A stretch of 64,000 nt of DNA from Arcobacter sp. (GTDB taxonomy: Bacteria > Acidobacteriota > Terriglobia > Bryobacterales > Bryobacteraceae), in assembly GCA_020723085.1 (NCBI GenBank), contig DYJN01000010.1, forward strand, positions 1 through 64,000, in the 5' to 3' direction. The notes beneath the pieces are model-generated. The model ran no database searches. It was not told where the DNA came from and saw only the letters and a list, made by a program, of their open reading frames with translations. This document shows positions 25,612-34,369 of this stretch, one piece after another; positions within the stretch are counted from its first letter, which is position 1; each line of letters opens with the position of its first letter. A program made the position numbers and the translations under genes.

Positions 25612-27048
25612 CTACTGCTTCCCCTGTGGCGCGGTGCGGCGCACCTGCTCGTAATACCGCTGCACGTATTCCTGCAGGTGCAGCGGCACCTCGTCGCGTC
25701 CGAGTTCGGAGCCCGCGTCCATGCGCGCGCCCATCCTGCCGGTGTAGGGGGTCCGCAACTGCTGGTTCTTCGAGTTGGTGACCTCCACCATCGCCTCGCC
25801 CTGCACGTTCTGCGAGCGCTTGCCCAGCAGTTCATCCAGCTTGCCCATGGCTTCGAGTTCCTCCGCCGCCTGCAACTCCTTGCGCCCCTCTTCTTTGCCA
25901 ATGCCGCTCTTCTCATTCGAAGACGCCGCGTCGGGGCTGCCCGCCTGCTCCGACTTCGCCTGCTGCGAGGCGTCCGATTGCGCCTGTTGCCGGCCGGAAA
26001 GCATGTCGCCTTCCTGTCCCTGCTCACCCTTCTTGCCGGGCTGCGGGCGGCCCTTTTCACGGCGCGCCGCATCCTGTTTGGCGTTCTGCCTGGCCGGGCG
26101 CGAGCTTTCGCCCGGAGGCATCTCGAGCTTGAATTTGTCCATGAGATTGGCGAGCGCGTCGCGCATCTTGTCGAGCAGCGAGTCCTGCGGCTGCCCGCGC
26201 GGCGGGTTCTCCCTGCCATTCTGCTGCTCGCCGGAATCCTGCGTTGCATTGACGCCTTCGTCCGCGGGCTCCTCGCCCGGCTGCTCCTGCCCGGGTTCAG
26301 CAGTCCGCCCCGCCTGCTGCGTGCTTCCCTTGGAGGCGCGGCTGCCCTGCGGAGAGGGCAGGGAAGAATCGCTGCTCTCGGCGGCGCGCAGGGCTTCCGC
26401 GGGCAATTGTTCCTCGCCGGGTGCGCCCGCCTGCGCCTCTTCCAATGTGAAGCCAGGCAGGTCAGGCATTCTGGCGGGAGGCCGGCGCGGAGGAGAAGGA
26501 GGGACCGGCGCTCCGGTGAGGGTGTCAAAATGCACAGTCACCAGCGGCGGGCGCAAATCGAAGCTGCGCAGCAGTCCCACACGAAGCATAAAAAGCGCCA
26601 GCAGAATCGAAAAGGCGCCCAGAGCGATGGTGGAAGCCCGGGACCACCGCAGCGGAAGCGCCTGGCGTACATCCGCGCCGGCGCAGGCGGCGGAGGCCTT
26701 CTCCTCGATCAACGGGGCAAGCGCGCTGCCGTTCATGCGCCCGCTGTGGCGCAGGTGCCAGGCCGTGGCCAGCAGATCCTTCAGCCGCAGTCCGGCGTCC
26801 GCCTTTTGCGCCGCCGAGTAGCCGTCCGGCGCGCGGCGCCTCGCGCGCCATGCGGTCCACGCCAAGGACGCAGCGGCGCAGCCCAGGGGCCATGCGGGAT
26901 GAAAGACGCCGGCGCCGGCCACCAGCATCGCCCCCATCAGCAGGCAGACGATCGCCGCGGCGCGGCAGAACTCCTCCAGTGCGATGAGCGCCGTCAGGCG
27001 GCGCCGCGCCCGGTCCACGACACGGTCGATCGGAGAAGCCTCGTGCAC
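25612..27048 (-). CDS. Large Q/G/E-rich membrane protein of unknown function
   Basis: A 478-residue protein with two or three transmembrane segments in the N-terminal third (about 30-65 and 145-165) and a long C-terminal region (about 200-400) of very low complexity, rich in Gln, Glu, Gly, Ser and Lys, with strings such as GEQQNGRENPPRGQ. The final 80 residues regain order (ELEAMGKLDELLGKRSQNVQGEA and the end EVPLHLQEYVQRYYEQV). This is the arrangement of the DUF4175-like proteins found next to von Willebrand or MoxR operons, although none is present here. It starts at a GTG behind GGAGG. The function is unknown. Confidence 0.6.
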   Translation of the reverse strand: MHEASPIDRVVDRARRRLTALIALEEFCRAAAIVCLLMGAMLVAGAGVFHPAWPLGCAAASLAWTAWRARRRAPDGYSAAQKADAGLRLKDLLATAWHLRHSGRMNGSALAPLIEEKASAACAGADVRQALPLRWSRASTIALGAFSILLALFMLRVGLLRSFDLRPPLVTVHFDTLTGAPVPPSPPRRPPARMPDLPGFTLEEAQAGAPGEEQLPAEALRAAESSDSSLPSPQGSRASKGSTQQAGRTAEPGQEQPGEEPADEGVNATQDSGEQQNGRENPPRGQPQDSLLDKMRDALANLMDKFKLEMPPGESSRPARQNAKQDAARREKGRPQPGKKGEQGQEGDMLSGRQQAQSDASQQAKSEQAGSPDAASSNEKSGIGKEEGRKELQAAEELEAMGKLDELLGKRSQNVQGEAMVEVTNSKNQQLRTPYTGRMGARMDAGSELGRDEVPLHLQEYVQRYYEQVRRTAPQGKQ

Positions 27049-27062
27049 CTGCCTCCATTATG

Positions 27063-27101
27063 GCAGCGGGGGCGCGCCTGCCCGAGGCGCGCCCCCGCTG
27101 C
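27063..27101 (-). terminator. Perfect 16-bp hairpin between TonB receptor and downstream gene
   Basis: GCAGCGGGGGCGCGCC (27063-27078) pairs over all 16 bases with GGCGCGCCCCCGCTGC (27086-27101), around a 7-base loop. It sits 23 bases after the stop of the TonB receptor gene and about 15 bases before the GTG of the next minus-strand gene. There is no U-tract, so it is not a textbook intrinsic terminator; it could block read-through partly or protect the receptor mRNA's 3' end. Confidence 0.55.
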
Positions 27102-27123
27102 GGTTCCACGGCGTTTGTCCGGA

Positions 27124-30100
27124 TCAGAAGAAGAAGCGGATGCCGAACTGCGCCTGGAACGGGTTGCCGACCTGCGAAGTGGTGGCCTGATTGTAGTCGC
27201 CCGCGGAGTTGCGCAGCAGCATGAAACGCGAATCGACGGGCATGGCGGCGCCGGTGGTGGCGTTGATGCCGAGACCGTAGATGCCGGCTTGGCCGGCGTA
27301 GACGACATTGTCCAGGTCGAACAGGTTGAAGAACTCGGCCGAGAGCTGGACACGGTAGCGTTCGCGGAAGCTGAAGTTCTTCAGAATCCGGAGATCGTTG
27401 CTGTTGACGATGCCGCGGTTGCGGAAGGCGTTGCGCTTGAACGGCACCCCCGCCGCCTGGTACGGCCGGTCGTTGTTGGTGGCGTTGCCGTCGGTGTCGC
27501 TGCCCACTCTGGGATTCAGAGGCAGGCCGCTGCGCACGCGCAGGGTGCCGGACAGCTCGATGCCCCAGGGCAGCGTGTAGACGGCGTAGGACGACAGCAA
27601 GTGGCGGGCATCGAGGTCGGAGTAATTGTACTCGCTGCTCATGTCATAAGGATTCATGGGCCCCATGCCGGTCGCGTTTCGCTCGTTATCGTCGTCGGAG
27701 TAGTTGGTGGAGAGGGTGTAGAACACGCCGCCGGTCAACTTCCGGCTCCGGTACTGCGTCTGGAGCACCAGCGCGCGGTAGAGCGACTTGGCGTTGCTCT
27801 CACGGGTGTTGAACTGGCCCTGCTGGGGGACAGGGCGCAGAGCGCGGCTGAATACCGGGCGTCCGTCGCCGGCGCGCACCGCCGGCACGGGCAGGTTCCA
27901 GTCGCGGTTGCGCTGCAGATGCACCGCTTTCACATGCTGGTACTGCGCGCCCGCGATCCAGTTGCCGGTGAGCTGGTGTTCGAAACCGATGCCCCAGTGA
28001 TAGGAGCGCGGATTCTGAAAGCCGGGCGCCAGCATCGTGAGCGACGCACCGGTGAGCGGATCCGGCGCCGTGCCGCCGGCGGCGAGGGCCGCCGCCTGCT
28101 GCACCTTCTCGACAGGAAGCACCGGAAGAGCGTCGAGCTTGGACGCGTTCAGGTCGACGCCCACCTGCTGGAACAGCTTGTACACGCTCTGCCCGCTGGC
28201 GGCGCTGAAGGGCCCGAGCTGGATGCTGACGTCGCCCGGAGGCGTGCGGAAGTTGTTGGTCGGACCCGAGAACAGCAGCAGCGGCGTGGCCGCATAGAAG
28301 ATGCCGCCGTGACCGCGGACCACGGTGCGCTTGTTGCTGAACGGAGTCCAGGCGAAGCCGCCGCGCGGCATGATCTGGTCGAGATTGTCCTCGATCCGCG
28401 TGACGTCGAGCCTGCCGAGCGGGTAGTCGATGTTCACGCGGTTCACGAGAGCCGTGTTGTTCGCCTCGACCTTTGGATTCCACTGCCCTTCCCAGCGCAG
28501 GCCGAGGTCGAGCGTCAGGTTGTCGGTGGCGCGCCAGGTGTCCTGCGCGAACAGCGCCATCTGTTTGGCGTCGTAGTCGGCGATCAGGTTGCCGATCTGG
28601 CGGCGGTAGATCACGCCGGGGATGTCGAAGCGGTTGGCCACGTTGCCTCCCGTGCCCAGGACGTCGAGGATGCCTGCGATGTCGGCGGAGTTCTGGAAGG
28701 AGAACGCGCCGAACTGGTTGAATCCGAATAGCTGCGCCGTGCTCAGGAAGCTCAGGTCCAGGCCGAACTTGAAGCTGTGGCGTCCCGCGAGCACGGTCGT
28801 GGAGTTCGTGATCTGCGTGCGGTAGTCGTCCTGCGTGGTGGGCAGGAAGCTGCGCGCGCCATAGGTGCCGATGAAGCCGGCCGACACCGCGGGAAGCGCG
28901 GAGTTCGACAGGCGCGGGCGGATCTCATACGACTGGCTGAACTTCAGATCGTTCACCACGCTCGGCGAAAACAGGTGCGTGTACTGCACCGTGCCGAAGT
29001 GCGTGCGGTCGATCTCCTTGCCTTCGTTCGACAGCGCCTGGCTTGTGAAGGGGTTCAGCGCGCCGCCTACGGTGACGGAGTTCGGCTCGTCCGACCGCGA
29101 ATGGTTGTAGCGCAGGGTCAGCCGGTGGCCTTCGGTGAAGGCATAGTCCATCTTGCCGGTGACGGCGGTTGCGCGGTTCTCGCGCTGGAAATCCTGCTCG
29201 AGCCCCTTGAAGAAGCTGTATGCCTCCTGCGTGGCCGCGTTCGGCGTGATGCCCTGCAAGGCGGTGAAAATGACCTGCGCGGGCGTGTCGGCGCGCTGAT
29301 GCTCCACCGCGCCGAAGAAGAACATGCGGTCGCGGATCACCGGTCCGCCGGCGTTGCCTCCGAGTTGCTGGAGCGATTCCGAGGGCTGGCGATTGAAGAT
29401 CGGATTGTCCGCGCTGAGGTTGCGGTCGCGGTTCTGGTAGAAGGCGCCGCCGTGGAATTCATTGGATCCGCTTCGCGTGATCACGTTGAGCACGCCGCCC
29501 GTCGAGCGTCCGTATTCAGCGGCATATCCGGTGCTGACCGCCTGAAACTCCTGGACCGCGCTCTGGGGGATCGTGAAATTGAAGTTGGAACGCTCGCCGC
29601 CGCGGATGCCGCCGAAGAACGGCTGGTTGAAATCGGCGCCGTCCACCATGATGTTGCCGTTGATGCCGCGCTGTCCGGCGAAGGAAAGCTGCCCGCGCGC
29701 CGGCTCGACCTGCACGGTCGGGGTCAGGGACGCGAAATCCTGGAATCGCCGCCCGTTGATCGGCATATTCTCAATCGCCCGGTCCGTGATCATGGCGGTG
29801 GGCGCCGGCAACGCCACGTTGATCATCGTGTCGGCGACTTCGATGGTCTGCGTGGTCGCCTGAAGTTGCAGCGTCACGTCCAGGTTCACCGAGGCGCCCA
29901 CGGTGAGTTCGATGCCCGCCAGTGTGGTTGGAGCGAATCCGGCGCTCTGGGCGACCAGTTCATACTGTCCGGGATCGAGCTGCACGGCACGGAATTGCCC
30001 CACTTCGTTCGAACGCAGCTCGCGCAGCAATCCCGTGCCGATGTTTCGGATCTTGACTGAGGCATTCGGCACGACCGCCCCTTTGGGATCCAGAACCGTG

Positions 30101-30192
30101 CCCGACAACTGCGCCTTGTTTGCGTCTGCTTGCCCCCACGCTCCCAGGGCGCAGAGCAGCAGAAAGACTCCCATCCAGAGGTATCGCTTCAT
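27124..30192 (-). CDS. TonB-dependent receptor, Oar-like, with carboxypeptidase-regulatory domain
   Basis: A 1022-residue outer-membrane receptor. It has a signal peptide (1-22, ending GAWGQ), a carboxypeptidase-regulatory-like beta-sandwich (about 25-110, SGTVLDPKGAVVPNASVKIRNIGTG), a plug domain with RRFQDFASLTPTV and VMVDGADFNQPFF-type strands (115-230), and a 22-strand barrel ending in an aromatic residue (RFFF). It has the size of the Oar-like receptors that are expanded in Acidobacteria and import oligosaccharides or other large nutrients using TonB energy. No SusD-like partner is adjacent. A small hairpin (30235-30249, stem ACGGCC) lies upstream in its likely leader. Confidence 0.92.
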   Translation of the reverse strand: MKRYLWMGVFLLLCALGAWGQADANKAQLSGTVLDPKGAVVPNASVKIRNIGTGLLRELRSNEVGQFRAVQLDPGQYELVAQSAGFAPTTLAGIELTVGASVNLDVTLQLQATTQTIEVADTMINVALPAPTAMITDRAIENMPINGRRFQDFASLTPTVQVEPARGQLSFAGQRGINGNIMVDGADFNQPFFGGIRGGERSNFNFTIPQSAVQEFQAVSTGYAAEYGRSTGGVLNVITRSGSNEFHGGAFYQNRDRNLSADNPIFNRQPSESLQQLGGNAGGPVIRDRMFFFGAVEHQRADTPAQVIFTALQGITPNAATQEAYSFFKGLEQDFQRENRATAVTGKMDYAFTEGHRLTLRYNHSRSDEPNSVTVGGALNPFTSQALSNEGKEIDRTHFGTVQYTHLFSPSVVNDLKFSQSYEIRPRLSNSALPAVSAGFIGTYGARSFLPTTQDDYRTQITNSTTVLAGRHSFKFGLDLSFLSTAQLFGFNQFGAFSFQNSADIAGILDVLGTGGNVANRFDIPGVIYRRQIGNLIADYDAKQMALFAQDTWRATDNLTLDLGLRWEGQWNPKVEANNTALVNRVNIDYPLGRLDVTRIEDNLDQIMPRGGFAWTPFSNKRTVVRGHGGIFYAATPLLLFSGPTNNFRTPPGDVSIQLGPFSAASGQSVYKLFQQVGVDLNASKLDALPVLPVEKVQQAAALAAGGTAPDPLTGASLTMLAPGFQNPRSYHWGIGFEHQLTGNWIAGAQYQHVKAVHLQRNRDWNLPVPAVRAGDGRPVFSRALRPVPQQGQFNTRESNAKSLYRALVLQTQYRSRKLTGGVFYTLSTNYSDDDNERNATGMGPMNPYDMSSEYNYSDLDARHLLSSYAVYTLPWGIELSGTLRVRSGLPLNPRVGSDTDGNATNNDRPYQAAGVPFKRNAFRNRGIVNSNDLRILKNFSFRERYRVQLSAEFFNLFDLDNVVYAGQAGIYGLGINATTGAAMPVDSRFMLLRNSAGDYNQATTSQVGNPFQAQFGIRFFF

Positions 30193-30377
30193 AGAGTGAC
30201 TTGTCCTCGATCTTCTGTTTTGAGACAGGATTGAACGGCCGAAGGCCGTATACAGCCCCAGATTAGCGCACGGAGATGAAAATTCTGTTACTTTTGCGCC
30301 TCGATCCGGTCACCGGCACGCACACTTCCTGCGTTTTTGTGCGAAGATATGGCGAAAACAGCGCTGCGGAGCAAGGT

Positions 30378-31601
30378 TCAATCCACCAGAGCCTGATATA
30401 CCAGCGTCTCGTAGAGGCTCAAAGCCGGCTGGTCGAATGGCATCCATTGCAGGAACAGCAGCAGCGCCAGCTTCTCTTTCCGGTCGACGCGGAAATAAGT
30501 CGACGCCGCGCCGTCCCATCCGAACAGCCCCGCCGATGCCGGACGGCCGGATTTCGCCACATCAATCCGCACCGCGCCGCCGAGTCCGAATCCATTGGCG
30601 TCATCGCCGCCGATGGTCGGTTTGGCCAGCCCGCCCAGATGGTTCATCATCATCAGGTCCACCGTCTTGCGTCCCAGCAGGCGCACGCCGTCGAGCTGAC
30701 CGCCGTTGAGCAGCATCTGCGCGAAACGCGCATAGTCGCCGATGGTGGAATACAGCCCCATGCCGCCGTATGGCACGCCGCCCGTCTGCAAGCCGCGCTC
30801 CGTCACCAGCTTCCCCTCGCGCCGCGAGTAGATCTTCGCCAGCCGCGCGCGCTTCGCCTCCGGCAGTTTGAAATGTGTGTCCACCATCTTCAGCGGCCCG
30901 GTGATCCGCTTCCCGACGAACTGATCGAACGGTTCCCCCGAAACCACTTCCACCAGATACCCAAGCACGTCAATCGCCATCGAATACTCGTATCGCTCGC
31001 CCGGCTGGAACGCCAGCGGCAGCTTCACGAGCCTGGCGATGAACTCCTTGAGGCTTGGCGCGCCCAGCGGATCCGCCTTGCGGTACAAAGCCGAGACGTT
31101 GTCGTTGCCCCAGCCGTAAACCAGCCCGCTCGTGTGGGTGAGCAGATGCTTCACGGTGATCGGGCGAGCGGCGTCTTCCAGTTCCGGCCTGTCCACGGTG
31201 CCCCCCTTGTAGACCTTCAGGCCCTTGAACTCGGGGATGTGCTTCTCCACCCGGTCATCGAGCGCGAGCTTGCCCTCCTCCACAAGCATCATCACCGCCA
31301 CGGTGGTGATGGGCTTCGTCATGGAGTAGATGTGAACGATCGTGTCTTTCTCCATGGGTAGCTTGTTTTCCACGTCCCGCAGCCCGTATGTGCGCCAGTC
31401 GACGATGCGGCCGTTGCGCACGATCAGCGTGATGGCGCCGGGCCGCTCACCCGATTGGGTCAGCTTCTCGAAATGGCTGTGGAGACGCTCCAGGCGCTGC
31501 GGGGAGAAGCCCTCTTTCTCCGGCGTGGAGAGAGGCAGCGGCTGGGCGGCGGCGGGGACGGCGAGCAGCACGGCCAACAACAGGCGTTGCATGGCCTGCA
31601 T
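30378..31601 (-). CDS. Serine hydrolase (class C beta-lactamase / esterase family)
   Basis: A 407-residue protein with a signal peptide (1-20, VLLAVPAAAQ). The SxxK motif is SMTK (Ser93, Lys96) in HIYSMTKPITT, and the YxN-type motif is YSM in ERYEYSMAID; the C-terminal HLGG takes the place of the KTG triad. Such proteins are usually esterases or peptidases, and few are true beta-lactamases. Its ATG at 31601 overlaps the stop of the upstream GH10 gene as TAATG, so the two are translationally coupled. This suggests it could remove ester groups from the same plant polysaccharide, which is an inference. Confidence 0.88.
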   Translation of the reverse strand: MQAMQRLLLAVLLAVPAAAQPLPLSTPEKEGFSPQRLERLHSHFEKLTQSGERPGAITLIVRNGRIVDWRTYGLRDVENKLPMEKDTIVHIYSMTKPITTVAVMMLVEEGKLALDDRVEKHIPEFKGLKVYKGGTVDRPELEDAARPITVKHLLTHTSGLVYGWGNDNVSALYRKADPLGAPSLKEFIARLVKLPLAFQPGERYEYSMAIDVLGYLVEVVSGEPFDQFVGKRITGPLKMVDTHFKLPEAKRARLAKIYSRREGKLVTERGLQTGGVPYGGMGLYSTIGDYARFAQMLLNGGQLDGVRLLGRKTVDLMMMNHLGGLAKPTIGGDDANGFGLGGAVRIDVAKSGRPASAGLFGWDGAASTYFRVDRKEKLALLLFLQWMPFDQPALSLYETLVYQALVD

Positions 31602-33460
31602 TATATCGGCCGTGGACGCCTCGTTGAAGGAGACTCGCGGCGTCCGGGCGAAGGCGGCGGATTTCCGCCTCCCGCGCCGCTCACGGATATGCGCACGACC
31701 TGCCCGTTTCTGGCGATCTGCGCAGTCTTCTGAACGGCGGTCCCGCCCGCCTTCACCGTGATTTCGTATTCGCCTTTGAAGCCCCGGAATGCGAACGCGC
31801 CGTCACTGCCCGTGGCGCCGCTCGTGTCTGTCTGCCACCGCTCAAAGATCAGCTCGCGCCAGACGCGGTAATTCGGCTTCTCGGTCCAGTCGCGGCGGAT
31901 CATGGCGGCCTGCGGCTTCCAGTGGCTGCCCTCCCAGAAGCCCCACATCAGGAAGTCGGTCACCGCCGGGTGGCTGAAGGCCGCCGTCATCAGATCGCGC
32001 GTGAACTGCGCCTGCAACTCCTCGTCCGCCGTGGCGAAATCGAACTCCGTGATTACGACAGGCAGGCCGAGCCGGGCGAAGCGGTCGAGAATCTCCAGCA
32101 TCCGCTCCGGCGGCGTGGCGGAGTCGAAGTGTCCCTGCATGCCGATGCCCTCTACCGGCGCGCCCAGCGCGAGCAGCGACTCGATCATGCGGTAGTAGGC
32201 GTTCTGTTTTCTCAGGTCCGCGCCGTTGGAGGCGAGGATGGCGAACTCATTGATGAAGAGCCTGGCTTCGGGATCGCATTCCTTCGCCGCCCGGAACCAG
32301 TCCGCCATCGCCGCCTCGCCCAGAATGTCAAGCACTTCGCGGTTGGCCACCGGCTCGTTCACGACGTCCCAGTCCACCACCAGCCCGCGCACCGCTGTGG
32401 CCGCGTCGCGGATGCGGTCGAGAATCCGCTGCCGCAGCGCTTCCGGATTGCCCGCCAGATTCCGCACGTCTGCCGGCGTGTACTGCCACCCAGGCCATAC
32501 CAGGTTGTGGCCGCGGACGCGCCCGATTCCGTTGTCCCGCAACCAGTGCAGCGCATCGAGCGCGCGGTTGCGGTTCGCTTCCCAGGGACCCCACTTCAGA
32601 TCGTTTTCGAGCACCGCCATGTTGAAGTTCCCGGAGATGAACCTGCGGTAGCGCTCGCTGTCGTCGCCAGCGCCGAGCAGCCGTTCCGCCGCCACGGCTG
32701 TGCCCCAACCGAAGGCGTGGCGCTTCAGCCGCGCGCGCACTTCGGCGCCGCGGACAGGCAAGCCGTCCGGAGCGGCGACGACGACCGATACGCTGGCCTT
32801 TCGGATCTCTTCGATCCGCTGTTCCGCCGCCGCGCGCCAGGCGGCGTCGGGGGCGGCGCCTTCATAGAAGCGGTCCAGTCCCAGATCCTCGGGCGTGACG
32901 TTCGGACCATGATTGAGAAGCGAAATCCCGCCCAGCTCCGCCACCTGCACCTGCTGCCCCATCCAGAAGTCGATCCAGTAGCCGCCCGCCGGGTAGGTCT
33001 CGCGCATCTCGAACAGCACGCGGAACCGGCGCCACTCGTGGCCCACCGGATAGGGCGTGCTGATCGACTTTGTGTACGGCGAGCCGTCGCGCTCGACGTT
33101 CAGCCGCAGGATGCAATCGCCGTCTGCCGGTTCAATGCAGCGCATCCAGAACTCGGCCAGGATCTTGTCGCCCTGAGCCACGGGCGCCGTTCCGCGGGCG
33201 CGGATGCGCAGATCCCACTCGTTGAAGCCGCTCTCCGGCAGCGAGAGGGTCCGCAGCCGCCATGCGGAGGAGAACGGCATCCCCTGCACCGGCACGAGTT
33301 CCGCCGCTCCGCTGGGAGAGCCTGCCGTGGAGCCGTAATAGAGGAAGGCCGCCGCCGGGTCTCCCTGCAGCAAAGGCGCAGGCGCGCCCGGCGATTGGGC
33401 GGAACAAATGGAAGCGGAAAGCAGCAAAAGGATGAAAACGATCATGGCTGTCAACTTCAC
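31601..33460 (-). CDS. Secreted GH10 endo-beta-1,4-xylanase
   Basis: A 619-residue modular xylanase. A signal peptide (1-21) is followed by a carbohydrate-binding-like beta-sandwich (about 25-195), the GH10 catalytic barrel (about 245-540) and a small C-terminal sandwich (545-595). The catalytic acid/base is Glu369 in WDVVNEP and the nucleophile Glu472 in VVITEFD; HAFGWGTAV and RGHNLVWPGW are other GH10 motifs. I choose the GTG at 33460 because GAGG lies 6 bases before it; ATG at 33445 is the alternative. The longer frame upstream overlaps the divergent yihY gene. It hydrolyses internal xylan bonds outside the cell. Confidence 0.92.
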   Translation of the reverse strand: MKLTAMIVFILLLLSASICSAQSPGAPAPLLQGDPAAAFLYYGSTAGSPSGAAELVPVQGMPFSSAWRLRTLSLPESGFNEWDLRIRARGTAPVAQGDKILAEFWMRCIEPADGDCILRLNVERDGSPYTKSISTPYPVGHEWRRFRVLFEMRETYPAGGYWIDFWMGQQVQVAELGGISLLNHGPNVTPEDLGLDRFYEGAAPDAAWRAAAEQRIEEIRKASVSVVVAAPDGLPVRGAEVRARLKRHAFGWGTAVAAERLLGAGDDSERYRRFISGNFNMAVLENDLKWGPWEANRNRALDALHWLRDNGIGRVRGHNLVWPGWQYTPADVRNLAGNPEALRQRILDRIRDAATAVRGLVVDWDVVNEPVANREVLDILGEAAMADWFRAAKECDPEARLFINEFAILASNGADLRKQNAYYRMIESLLALGAPVEGIGMQGHFDSATPPERMLEILDRFARLGLPVVITEFDFATADEELQAQFTRDLMTAAFSHPAVTDFLMWGFWEGSHWKPQAAMIRRDWTEKPNYRVWRELIFERWQTDTSGATGSDGAFAFRGFKGEYEITVKAGGTAVQKTAQIARNGQVVRISVSGAGGGNPPPSPGRRESPSTRRPRPI

Positions 33461-33538
33461 ATTTATCCTCGCGTACTTGCATCTGGAAGCCAAGCGGCCA
33501 CGGTCTGCCCGCCGTTCTGGGATAATCAGTAGCGCGCC

Positions 33539-34369
33539 ATGGGCCGCATGTTTGCCAGGTTGTGGCGCGCGATGGCGGGCGCTTACCGGCATGGGGCTCT
33601 GGGCTATGCCAAGGGCGCCGCGTATTCCGCGCTGCTGGCCTTCTTTCCCGTTTTGACCACGACCACTGCCCTGCTCGTGCATATGAATGCGGCGGCGGTG
33701 AGCCGGCGGATCACGGCGATGCTGTTCCGGGTGGCGCCGCCGGGCGTGGAAGAATTGATCCGCTATTATGTGGCGCAACGGGGCGCGCGCCCGCTCGCTC
33801 TTCCGATTGCCGCCGGCGTGCTGGCTCTGTGGGCGGCATCCGGCGTGATGGTCAGCCTCATGGAAGGATTCAACGCCGCCTGCGGCAGGCAGGGGAACCG
33901 TGGAGTCGTCATGACGCGGCTGGTGGCGTTCTGGCTCGTGCTGGTTTCGTTGCTGCCCGTCGTCGGAGCCGCGGCGCTGATGATTTTCGGCGACCGTGCG
34001 GAGAACCAGATTCTGCACTGGATGGGAGTGCTGGAGGCGGGCGAGACCTTGCAGGGCGGGGTCCGCGTTCTGGGAATGATTCTGCGTTACGCGCTGGCTT
34101 CCGGCGCCATGGTGGTTGTGGCGGCGCTTCTGTATTACTTCGGTCCCGAGGGCGGGCGCCGGCGCCGCATCTGGCCCGGCGCGCTGCTGGTCACGGTGCT
34201 GTGGTTCACCCTTACCGCCGCGTTCGCATGGTACGTGCGCAACATGGCCGGATACAATGTGATGTACGGCAGCATCGGCGCCGTAATCGCCCTCTGCGTC
34301 TGGATGTATCTTCTCGCCCTGACGGCCATCCTCGGCTGCGAATTCAACGCGATTTCGGGCAAACGATGA
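33539..34369 (+). CDS. YihY/BrkB-family inner-membrane protein
   Basis: A 276-residue membrane protein with about six hydrophobic segments. [22 protein letters not shown] is close to the family's first helix (given here without its first residues), and the end [28 protein letters not shown] (residues near 230-260) is the most conserved part. Function of the family is not settled; an early claim of RNase BN activity was withdrawn. Its stop overlaps the start of uvrB (ATGA at 34366), so the two genes are co-translated. Start at ATG 33539. Confidence 0.88.
   Translation: MGRMFARLWRAMAGAYRHGALGYAKGAAYSALLAFFPVLTTTTALLVHMNAAAVSRRITAMLFRVAPPGVEELIRYYVAQRGARPLALPIAAGVLALWAASGVMVSLMEGFNAACGRQGNRGVVMTRLVAFWLVLVSLLPVVGAAALMIFGDRAENQILHWMGVLEAGETLQGGVRVLGMILRYALASGAMVVVAALLYYFGPEGGRRRRIWPGALLVTVLWFTLTAAFAWYVRNMAGYNVMYGSIGAVIALCVWMYLLALTAILGCEFNAISGKR

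Noticed and set aside
25582-28731. A 1049-codon open frame on the plus strand
   Set aside because: It runs antisense through the membrane protein and the TonB receptor, and its translation is His/Arg/Ala-rich with no domain; a GC-rich shadow.
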